Below are positions 1-6,372 of a DNA stretch of 64,000 nucleotides, piece after piece; position 1 is the first letter of the stretch, and each line of letters opens with the position of its first letter. The stretch is from Olleya aquimaris (GTDB lineage: Bacteria; Bacteroidota; Bacteroidia; Flavobacteriales; Flavobacteriaceae). Under the pieces are notes generated by a model. That model saw only the letters and a program-made list of their open reading frames with translations, ran no database searches and had not been told where the DNA came from. The stretch spans positions 124,001-188,000 of the forward strand of contig NZ_QLLO01000001.1 in NCBI RefSeq assembly GCF_003259525.1, written 5' to 3'. The position numbers and the translations under genes are program-made.

Positions 1-927
1 AGCATCACTAGTGACCATTTTCATTCGGTGTTCTTTAAAATGTGGAATCCCCTTAAAGTAGTTGGTATAATGTCTTCTAGTTTCAAAAACACCCAATATT
101 TCTCCTTTCCAATCAATAGACATTTGTAAGTGTCTTCTAGCAGCTTCTACGCGCTCTTGCATAGTGATTGGTCTGTAGTGTTCTCCTGTTTCAAAAAAGT
201 GTTTGACTTGCTTAAAAAACCAAGGATTACCAATGGTTGCACGACCAATCATAGCGCCATCTAAACCATATTCGTCACGCATTAACATGGCTTTTTCTGG
301 ACTATCTACATCACCATTTCCAAACACAGGAATATGCATACGTGGGTTGTTTTTTACAGCTGCAATTGGTTTCCAATCGGCTTCACCTTTATACATTTGT
401 GCTCTAGTACGACCATGTATGGCAATAGATTTAATACCGACGTCTTGTAAACGTTCAGCCACCTCAACAATTCTAATTGAATCATGATCCCAACCTAATC
501 TGGTTTTTACAGTCACAGGTATGTCTGTACGTTTAACCATTTCGGCAGTCAATTTTTCCATTAAACAAACATCCTTTAAGATGCCTGCTCCTGCACCTTT
601 GCTTACTACTTTTTTTACTGGACATCCAAAATTGATATCGATAATATCAGGCTTAGACTCTGCAACAATATCTATGGTTTGTAACATACTGTCTAGATTA
701 GCACCAAAAATTTGGATACCAACAGGACGTTCTTTTTCGTAGATGTCTAACTTCATCACGCTTTTAGCAGCGTTACGGATTAGACCTTCACTAGACACAA
801 ATTCTGTATAGACCACGTCTGCACCTTGCTCTTTACACAAAGCACGAAAAGGAGGGTCTGAGACATCTTCCATTGGTGCTAACAACAATGGGAAATCTGG
901 AAGTTCTATGTTACCTATTTTTACCAC
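1..927 (-). CDS. dusB: tRNA-dihydrouridine synthase, DusB type (3' end cut by window edge)
   Basis: Flavin-dependent reduction of uridine to dihydrouridine in tRNA D-loops. The minus-strand reading begins MVKIGNIELPDFPLLLAPME and continues with features typical of Dus enzymes: APMEDVSDPPFR near the N-terminus, the DINFGCPVKKVVSKGAGA substrate/FMN segment, TRLGWD, and the HGRTRAQMYKG and GNGDV motifs of the TIM barrel. The reading frame stays open to position 1, so the C-terminal helical domain is missing only because the window ends. The start is a GTG at 925-927; it sits about 17 nt downstream of a TAATTTTG promoter element, and no closer ATG fits the family N-terminus. It is transcribed away from the Lgt-like gene, with a 71-bp divergent gap. 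Confidence 0.93.
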   Translation of the reverse strand, partial: MVKIGNIELPDFPLLLAPMEDVSDPPFRALCKEQGADVVYTEFVSSEGLIRNAAKSVMKLDIYEKERPVGIQIFGANLDSMLQTIDIVAESKPDIIDINFGCPVKKVVSKGAGAGILKDVCLMEKLTAEMVKRTDIPVTVKTRLGWDHDSIRIVEVAERLQDVGIKSIAIHGRTRAQMYKGEADWKPIAAVKNNPRMHIPVFGNGDVDSPEKAMLMRDEYGLDGAMIGRATIGNPWFFKQVKHFFETGEHYRPITMQERVEAARRHLQMSIDWKGEILGVFETRRHYTNYFKGIPHFKEHRMKMVTSDA

Positions 928-943
928 GAAAACAATTTTGATG

Positions 944-951
944 CAAAATTA
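944..951 (-). promoter_or_regulatory. -7 promoter element for dusB
   Basis: The minus strand reads TAATTTTG, matching the Bacteroidota TAnnTTTG -7 element, 16 nt before the GTG start of dusB. No clear -33 TTG was identified. Confidence 0.5.
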
Positions 952-998
952 AGGTTTTTTAGGTAATTGTTTATCTTTAACTAATAATCTATCAATAA

Positions 999-1742
999 TT
1001 GCAAATCCCATTCAACCCTCAGCTATTTGGTTATGATATAAACATTCATCTTGTTTTAGAATACCTCGCATTCTTTTTAGCCTTTAGATATTATGTGATT
1101 TTAAGACGAAAAATTACAGACAAAATCAATACAAATAACCGTTTGTCCATCATTCTTGGAGCAGCATTAGGTGCTCTAATTGGTTCTAGGTTAATTGGTT
1201 TTTTAGAAAATCCTTTAATCGAATTCTCTCAGCAAAATCTAATACAATTACTTAACACTAAAACCATAATGGGTGGCTTATTTGGAGGTTTACTTGGTGT
1301 TGAAATAGCTAAAAAGATAATTAACGAAAAACAGTCGTCAGGAGATTTGTTTGTTTTCCCTATAATTTTAGGCATTTTTATTGGTCGTATAGGTTGCTTT
1401 TTATCTGGAATTAACGAGTTTACTTATGGTCTCGAAACTTCATCAATTTTTGGTATGGATTTAGGAGATGGTTTATTGAGACACCCAACATCTTTGTACG
1501 AGCTAGTTTTTTTAGTACTGCTGTTCTTCATTTTAAAACGTATAGCTTCTCATTTCACTTTAAAAAATGGTGACTTATTTAAGCTGTTTATGCTAAGCTA
1601 TTTTGGATTTCGATTTTGTATCGAATTTTTAAAACCAAATATATTTTACATTTTTGGGTTAAGTACCATTCAAATTTTATGTGTAATTTGTTGGTTGTAT
1701 TATAGTCCTTTTATCTTTCAAAAACTAAAACATGCCAGTTAG
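999..1742 (+). CDS. Lgt-like (prolipoprotein diacylglyceryl transferase family) membrane protein, divergent
   Basis: A 247-residue polytopic membrane protein resembling Lgt, which moves diacylglycerol from phosphatidylglycerol to lipoprotein cysteines. Lgt landmarks are present: a GSRLIG segment, GGLFGGLLG, GRIGCF, LRHPTSLYE and, near the C-terminus, FRFCIEFLKPN. Compared with my recollection of Escherichia coli Lgt, the Arg/Glu of the last motif remain, but the catalytic-loop His (SFHGG) reads TIMGG, and the invariant Asn of GRIGN is Cys. It may therefore not be the housekeeping Lgt. The start is TTG at 999, the only plausible initiator. The 3' end overlaps the radical SAM gene by 11 nt, which implies translational coupling and a shared task, probably on lipid. 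A plain but divergent Lgt cannot be excluded. Confidence 0.8.
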   Translation: MQIPFNPQLFGYDINIHLVLEYLAFFLAFRYYVILRRKITDKINTNNRLSIILGAALGALIGSRLIGFLENPLIEFSQQNLIQLLNTKTIMGGLFGGLLGVEIAKKIINEKQSSGDLFVFPIILGIFIGRIGCFLSGINEFTYGLETSSIFGMDLGDGLLRHPTSLYELVFLVLLFFILKRIASHFTLKNGDLFKLFMLSYFGFRFCIEFLKPNIFYIFGLSTIQILCVICWLYYSPFIFQKLKHAS

Positions 1743-3126
1743 AAAATATACCTATTACGATTTTACTTTAAGTCTCTGTCCAGAGTGTTTACGACGTGTA
1801 GATGCTAAAATAGTCTTTGAAGATGGCAATGTTTACATGCTAAAACGTTGTAAAGAACATGGTAACACTAAAGTGTTAATTGCAGACGATATCGAGTATT
1901 ACAAAAACATACGCAACTACAATAAACCTAGCGAAACACCTTATACTTTTAACACCAAAACCGACTATGGTTGTCCATACGATTGTGGTTTGTGTCCAGA
2001 CCATGAGCAGCACAGTTGCTTAACAGTTGTAGAGGTCACAGATAGGTGTAATTTAACTTGCCCAACCTGTTATGCTGGCTCGTCGCCAACCTATGGACGA
2101 CATCGTACCTTAGACGAAGTCAAAGCGATGTTAGACACTATTGTTAGTAACGAAAAGGAACCTGATGTTGTACAAATTTCTGGTGGAGAACCAACCATAC
2201 ATCCTCAGTTTTGGGAAATTATGGACTACGCAAAATCCTTACCTATTCGACATTTAATGTTGAATACTAATGGAATTAAAATAGCTAAAGATGTCGCTTT
2301 CGCGGAAAGACTAAAAACCTACGCTCCAGATTTTGAAATCTATTTACAATTTGATTCGTTTGAAAACAGCGTTTTGCGCGAATTACGTGGTGCAGATTTA
2401 AATGACATCCGTAAACAAGCAATTGAAAACCTGAACAAATTAAACCTATCAACTACTTTGGTAGTCACGCTTCAAAAAGGATTAAATGATGGTGAAATAG
2501 GAAAAATTATTGACTACGCATTGAAGCAAAAATGTGTTAGAGGTGTCACCTTACAACCAACGCAAATAGCAGGACGATTAGAGCATTTTAATCCAGAAAC
2601 GGATCGCATGACTTTAACAGAAGTACGTAGAAAAATACTGGAACAAACCAACGTTTTTAATCCAGACGACCTGCTTCCAGTACCTTGTAATCCTGATGCT
2701 TTGGTTATGGGTTATGCACTTAAATTAGAGGACGAAGTGTTTCCGCTAACACGCTATATTAACCCAAATGATTTGTTAGATAATAGCAAAAACACGATTA
2801 TTTATGAGCAGGACGAACAGCTTCAAGACAAAATGATTGAGTTGTTTAGTACAGGTAACTCGGTTGAAGTTGCGGAAGAAAATCTAAAATCTATTATGTG
2901 TTGTCTGCCGGATATTGATGCCCCACATTTGGGTTACGATAATTTGTTTAGAGTGATTATTATGCAATTTATTGATGCTTATAATTTTGATGTTAGAGCC
3001 ATTAAAAAATCTTGTGTACATATTGTAGATAAAGACAATAAAATTATCCCTTTTGAAACTATGAATTTGTTTTACAGAGATAATAAAAAAGCACGTTTGG
3101 AAGAACTTAGAAATGAAGTGATATGA
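1732..3126 (+). CDS. Radical SAM protein of the Tes/MJ0619-like family
   Basis: A 464-residue radical SAM enzyme. The canonical cluster motif CNLTCPTC (Cys106, 110, 113) is followed by ISGGEPT (about 149-155) for SAM binding. It is preceded by further cysteine motifs: CPEC (16-19) with RCKEHG (Cys40, His43), and CPYDCGLC with a downstream HSC (Cys81, 85, 88, 96). This layout is that of the archaeal tetraether lipid synthase (Tes, MJ0619) and its bacterial homologues, which form C-C bonds between or on lipid chains using several iron-sulfur clusters. A conserved CCLPD segment lies near residue 391. The ATG lies inside the Lgt-like gene (11-nt overlap), and its stop overlaps the next small gene. 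Whether it couples, methylates or otherwise alters lipids is inference. Confidence 0.85.
   Translation: MPVRKYTYYDFTLSLCPECLRRVDAKIVFEDGNVYMLKRCKEHGNTKVLIADDIEYYKNIRNYNKPSETPYTFNTKTDYGCPYDCGLCPDHEQHSCLTVVEVTDRCNLTCPTCYAGSSPTYGRHRTLDEVKAMLDTIVSNEKEPDVVQISGGEPTIHPQFWEIMDYAKSLPIRHLMLNTNGIKIAKDVAFAERLKTYAPDFEIYLQFDSFENSVLRELRGADLNDIRKQAIENLNKLNLSTTLVVTLQKGLNDGEIGKIIDYALKQKCVRGVTLQPTQIAGRLEHFNPETDRMTLTEVRRKILEQTNVFNPDDLLPVPCNPDALVMGYALKLEDEVFPLTRYINPNDLLDNSKNTIIYEQDEQLQDKMIELFSTGNSVEVAEENLKSIMCCLPDIDAPHLGYDNLFRVIIMQFIDAYNFDVRAIKKSCVHIVDKDNKIIPFETMNLFYRDNKKARLEELRNEVI
2295..2308 (+). repeat. Copy 1 of 14-bp motif CGCTTTCGCGGAAA
   Basis: The motif lies inside the radical SAM gene and encodes part of V-A-F-A-E-R. 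The identical 14-mer occurs at 21902-21915 (minus) and 53438-53451 (plus), each time read as Ala-Phe-Ala-Glu in the same codon phase. Confidence 0.7.
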
Positions 3127-3138
3127 ATGTTTTAATAG

Positions 3139-3149
3139 AAGGAGGTGAT
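3139..3149 (+). promoter_or_regulatory. Near-perfect Shine-Dalgarno sequence
   Basis: AAGGAGGTGAT is complementary to the 16S anti-SD core, with GGAGG ending 10 nt before the ATG at 3156. Flavobacteriaceae rarely use SD sites, and I saw no comparable one elsewhere here. It also encodes Glu-Gly-Gly-Asp if translation begins at 3123. Confidence 0.4.
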
Positions 3150-3155
3150 TATACA

Positions 3156-3323
3156 ATGGTAATATTAATAGTCTTATTAATAATGTTTGGCATTCCTGTT
3201 ATTTTAAGTCTTATTGCATTCTTTTTAAAAAACAAAAAGCCTAAAACAGCAAAAGTTTTAGGAATAATTGCGTTAGTATATTTAATAATTAGCTTAGGCT
3301 ATTGTGGAGTTTTAGCAATATGA
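3156..3323 (+). CDS. Small two-helix membrane protein, tandem copy 1
   Basis: A 55-residue protein of unknown function with two hydrophobic helices separated by a basic KNKKPKTAK loop. It ends LGYCGVLAI and closely resembles the next gene. I prefer the ATG at 3156 over the ATG at 3123, which overlaps the radical SAM stop and would add a short polar extension. The sequence AAGGAGGTGAT at 3139-3149 lies at ribosome-binding distance from 3156, unusual in this phylum. It is co-directional with, and practically fused to, the Lgt-like/radical SAM operon, so it may assist that pair in the membrane. No known domain is recognised. Confidence 0.6.
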   Translation: MVILIVLLIMFGIPVILSLIAFFLKNKKPKTAKVLGIIALVYLIISLGYCGVLAI

Positions 3324-3517
3324 TAAATCTAGAAGTAAACTTAGACGGAATAGTAGAAATGATGCTAGCCATGATGTTTGGTCCAGCAATAATTTTAGCT
3401 TTAATTGGATTTGTACTACAAAAACGAAATAAAAAAGCAGCAAAAGTCTTTTTTATACTTGCTGTTACTTATGTTATTGTAAGCCTAGGTGTTTGTGGTG
3501 TTTTGATGACGCAATAA
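3320..3517 (+). CDS. Small two-helix membrane protein, tandem copy 2
   Basis: A 65-residue paralogue of the preceding gene. It has the same two-helix plan, a basic QKRNKKAAK loop between the helices, and a matching second helix ending LGVCGVL where copy 1 has LGYCGVL. The ATG at 3320 overlaps the TGA of copy 1 (ATGA), a typical coupled junction; an upstream TTG at 3302 would fall inside copy 1 and is less likely. The 3' end overlaps the convergent DUF4345 gene by 33 nt. Function unknown; a tandem duplication inside the radical SAM operon is clear. Confidence 0.65.
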   Translation: MINLEVNLDGIVEMMLAMMFGPAIILALIGFVLQKRNKKAAKVFFILAVTYVIVSLGVCGVLMTQ

Positions 3518-3883
3518 CACCCAAAACCCATAACACCCTAAAAACAATTCTGCAATTGTCCCAAATTGGTAACCTAAAGTTGGAGTGCCGTCAATAATAA
3601 TACTTAGTAATCTTCCTAAACCTAATCCTAGCATAAATACCACATTAGTGATTAATGCTATTTTAAGATAGTTAGCTTTAAAAACGCCTAAAACCCATAA
3701 CACAGAAACCCCTAAATACAAACCCATAATGGCTTTAAAAAAATTATGCTCGTCTATAGTGTTTAAATGAATGTCAAACTGGGAGCTTGGGTTAAACCCA
3801 TAAACCAAAGACACTGGCACTACAATACATACAGAGATTACTAAATGTATTTTGTTGATGATGTCTGTATTGGAAATATTCAT
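3485..3883 (-). CDS. DUF4345-type four-helix membrane protein
   Basis: A 132-residue integral membrane protein with four predicted helices. Its plan (LVYGFNP in the first loop, then KAIMGLYLGVSVLWVLG and a Gly-rich GLGLGRLLSIIIDG segment) resembles DUF4345. No catalytic residues are evident, and the function of the family is not established to my knowledge. The 3' end runs 33 nt into the end of the convergent small membrane gene. No rho-independent terminator separates the two, so antisense overlap of the transcripts is likely. Upstream is the long palindromic repeat at 3897-3970. Confidence 0.6.
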   Translation of the reverse strand: MNISNTDIINKIHLVISVCIVVPVSLVYGFNPSSQFDIHLNTIDEHNFFKAIMGLYLGVSVLWVLGVFKANYLKIALITNVVFMLGLGLGRLLSIIIDGTPTLGYQFGTIAELFLGCYGFWVLLRHQNTTNT

Positions 3884-3896
3884 GTTGTTTTATTTT

Positions 3897-3970
3897 GTCA
3901 TTCTGAACGCAGTGAAGAATCTTAATCCTTTAACTGTTTGTTTGAGATTCTTCACGACGTTTAGAATAAC
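3897..3970. repeat. Long imperfect palindromic repeat (hairpin)
   Basis: The left arm GTCATTCTGAACGCAGTGAA and right arm are reverse complements over about 28 nt with about 4 mismatches, around an 18-nt loop. Related CATTCTGA...GAAGAATCT hairpins are common dispersed repeats in flavobacterial intergenic DNA. Here it lies between two minus-strand genes and could also protect or end the peptidase transcript. Confidence 0.75.
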
Positions 3971-3976
3971 AGAGTT

Positions 3977-5203
3977 TTAAAACTGGATTTTTGCCTCAAC
4001 TAGTTTTCCTTTTCTATCTACAGTAACAATTGTTTTATCTCCTTCTTCAAAAGTAGATAAAGCCATCATATAGGACATCATATCTGTGACTTCAATATCA
4101 CCTAACTTTACTACAATATCGCCTTTTTGTAATCCTGCCTTTTGTGCTGGTTTATCTTCACTTACACCATCTATACGCATACCTTTTCCGTCAAATAAAT
4201 AGTCCGGAATAACACCTAAACCAACCTTAAAACGTGGCACTTCTTCACTTTCGTTTTTTGTTTTTCTAAACGGTAATTTTCCGTTGTTATCAAGGTCTGT
4301 AATTATATTAAAAATGTAATTAGATATCACTTGCATTCCGTTAAAATGTAAACGCTCTGTATCGTCTGTTGGTTTATGGTAATCTTCATGCTGTCCAGTA
4401 AAAAAGTGTAATACCGGAATATCTACATTATAAAAACTAGTGTGATCACTTGGTCCAACTCCAGATTCCTTTTGTACTAATTTAAAACGGTTGTTATGCG
4501 CTTTTAAAGTTTGTTTAAATATTGGAGAGGTTCCAACACCATAAACTGCCAAAGTACTATCTGCTTTTAAACGACCAACCATATCCATGTTAATCATATA
4601 ATTGGCTTTATCGTTACTTATTGTAGGGTTTTTGGTGTAGTAATTAGAGCCTAGTAAACCCATTTCTTCACCTGAAAAAGTGATGAATAAATAGTTGTTA
4701 TTAATATTTTTATCCTTTAGCTTTTTAGCTAAGTTTAAAAGCACAGCTACACCACTTGCATTATCATCTGCTCCATTGTGGATTTGTGTACTGTCGCCTC
4801 TATACAAACTGCCTTCTGCGCCATAGCCCAAATGGTCGTAATGTGCACCAATAATAACCGTGTGTTCTGCTTTATTGTCTATAAACCCAATAACATTTGT
4901 TGCAGTAATCGTGCTATCACCATCTTTAACTGTGTAATTTACTTCTTGATGCGGATCTGTTTTTGGTTTAAAAGAAAACCTCTGAAAGTAACCCTCTGTC
5001 CCTTTAGGTTGTAAACCTAAATTTTTAAATCGGTCTGCAATATAGTTTGCTGCTTTTTGCTCGCCATCTGTACCTGTTTGACGACCCTCTAACGCATCAT
5101 CTGCTAAAAATTCTACGTCCTCTTGAATGGTGATTTCTTTTAAAATTTCATTTTTACATGAAGTAAAAACAAGTAAAAAAGCCAGCAGTTTTAAGTATTT
5201 CAT
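3977..5203 (-). CDS. Lipoprotein M28-family zinc aminopeptidase with C-terminal PDZ domain
   Basis: A 408-residue secreted metallopeptidase. The N-terminus is a lipoprotein signal with lipobox FTSC (Cys16). The M28 fold carries the expected zinc and catalytic residues: GAHYDHLG (His121), NGADDNASG (Asp146), FSGEEMGLLGS (Glu179/180), MINMDMVGR (Asp207) and HEDYHKPTD (His276). A PDZ domain (about 325-405, with DGVSEDKPAQKAGLQKGD) follows, probably for peptide or partner binding. It likely trims peptides in the periplasm or at the cell surface. It is transcribed divergently from the TolB-like lipoprotein gene, with a 59-bp gap to that gene's ATG. The fusion of M28 with PDZ is common in Bacteroidota. 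Confidence 0.9.
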   Translation of the reverse strand: MKYLKLLAFLLVFTSCKNEILKEITIQEDVEFLADDALEGRQTGTDGEQKAANYIADRFKNLGLQPKGTEGYFQRFSFKPKTDPHQEVNYTVKDGDSTITATNVIGFIDNKAEHTVIIGAHYDHLGYGAEGSLYRGDSTQIHNGADDNASGVAVLLNLAKKLKDKNINNNYLFITFSGEEMGLLGSNYYTKNPTISNDKANYMINMDMVGRLKADSTLAVYGVGTSPIFKQTLKAHNNRFKLVQKESGVGPSDHTSFYNVDIPVLHFFTGQHEDYHKPTDDTERLHFNGMQVISNYIFNIITDLDNNGKLPFRKTKNESEEVPRFKVGLGVIPDYLFDGKGMRIDGVSEDKPAQKAGLQKGDIVVKLGDIEVTDMMSYMMALSTFEEGDKTIVTVDRKGKLVEAKIQF

Positions 5204-5215
5204 TATAAGAAGTAT

Positions 5216-5223
5216 TAATTTTG
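5216..5223 (+). promoter_or_regulatory. -7 promoter element for the TolB-like lipoprotein gene
   Basis: TAATTTTG fits TAnnTTTG and lies 39 nt before the ATG at 5263. It contains the alternative TTG (5221), which argues that translation begins at 5263. Confidence 0.5.
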
Positions 5224-5262
5224 TATAAAATTAGGCAAATAAAGCCATTTATTAAAGTTATT

Positions 5263-6372
5263 ATGAAGACTAAATTGTTCGGAATCTTATTAATTACTAT
5301 TGTGTTTTTTTCTTGTAAAGAAGAAAACCAATCCACCTCTCAAGACACTTCTAAAACAGAAGTAAAAGCATCTGATAACTCATTAATTTATCCTGAAGAA
5401 AAGCACTTTAAAAGTTTACGTCAAGTAACGTTTGGTGGAGATAATGCAGAAGCGTATTGGAGTTTTGATGATAAGCAACTTGTGTTTCAGTCTAATTATG
5501 ATAAATGGAATGTAAGCTGTGACCAAATGTTTTTAATGAATGCAGACCAGACTTTTGATAGCATAGCGCCTCCAATGGTTAGCACAGGAAAAGGTCGTAC
5601 AACCTGCTCGTACTTTTTACCAGATAACAAGCATATTATTTATGCCTCAACCCATTTAGGAGATGAAAACTGTCCAGATACACCTTTACGTAAAAACGGA
5701 AAATACATTTGGCCAGTTTATGATACGTTTGACATTTTTGTAGCCGATTTAGAAGGAAATATTGTAAAACAACTAACCCATGAGCCTGGTTATGATGCAG
5801 AACCAACCGTGTCGCCAAAAGGAGATAAAATTGTCTTTACCTCAACCAGAAGTGGCGATTTAGAATTATATACCATGAATTTGGATGGTACAGATGTTAA
5901 GCAAATTACTAACGAATTGGGTTATGATGGTGGTGCGTTTTTCTCACCTGACGGAACAAAAATAATCTTCCGTTCGTCTCGTCCTAAAACAGAACAAGAG
6001 ATCAAAGAATACAAAGATTTATTAGCTGAAGGTTTGGTAGAACCAACAGATATGGAGCTTTACATTTGTAATGCAGATGGTAGTGATTTACGACAATTAA
6101 CCGATTTAGGAAATGCTAATTGGAGTCCGTTTTTTCATCCTTCTGGAGAAAAAATATTATTCTCGTCTAACTTTGAGGCAGAGCGTGGTTTTCCGTTTAA
6201 TTTATACTTAATCGATATTGATGGTAAAAATTTAGAACGCGTCACACACAGTGAAACGTTTGATGCCTTCCCTGTGTTTTCTAACGATGGTAAAAAGCTA
6301 GCGTTTTCTTCTAACCGTAATAATGGTGGTGGACGTGATACTAATTTGTTTATTGCGGAATGGGTAGATTAA
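5263..6372 (+). CDS. TolB-like WD40/PD40 beta-propeller lipoprotein
   Basis: A 369-residue lipoprotein. The signal MKTKLFGILLITIVFFSC gives a lipobox Cys at 18. The body consists of PD40-type propeller blades, visible as repeated units such as VSPKGDKIVFTSTRSGDLE, FSPDGTKIIFRSSRP, HPSGEKILFSSNF and FSNDGKKLAFSSNRN. Such propellers bind proteins or peptides in the periplasm; no catalytic domain follows the blades, unlike in dipeptidyl peptidase IV or tricorn protease. It faces the M28 peptidase gene divergently, so a shared role in peptide handling is possible but unproven. Its stop codon overlaps that of the convergent TonB-dependent receptor by 4 nt. I chose ATG 5263 because an upstream TTG lies in the promoter. 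Confidence 0.82.
   Translation: MKTKLFGILLITIVFFSCKEENQSTSQDTSKTEVKASDNSLIYPEEKHFKSLRQVTFGGDNAEAYWSFDDKQLVFQSNYDKWNVSCDQMFLMNADQTFDSIAPPMVSTGKGRTTCSYFLPDNKHIIYASTHLGDENCPDTPLRKNGKYIWPVYDTFDIFVADLEGNIVKQLTHEPGYDAEPTVSPKGDKIVFTSTRSGDLELYTMNLDGTDVKQITNELGYDGGAFFSPDGTKIIFRSSRPKTEQEIKEYKDLLAEGLVEPTDMELYICNADGSDLRQLTDLGNANWSPFFHPSGEKILFSSNFEAERGFPFNLYLIDIDGKNLERVTHSETFDAFPVFSNDGKKLAFSSNRNNGGGRDTNLFIAEWVD

Noticed and set aside
5221-5262. Extended start (TTG 5221) for the TolB-like lipoprotein
   Set aside because: The TTG lies within a TAnnTTTG promoter element, and ATG 5263 gives a clean lipoprotein signal peptide.
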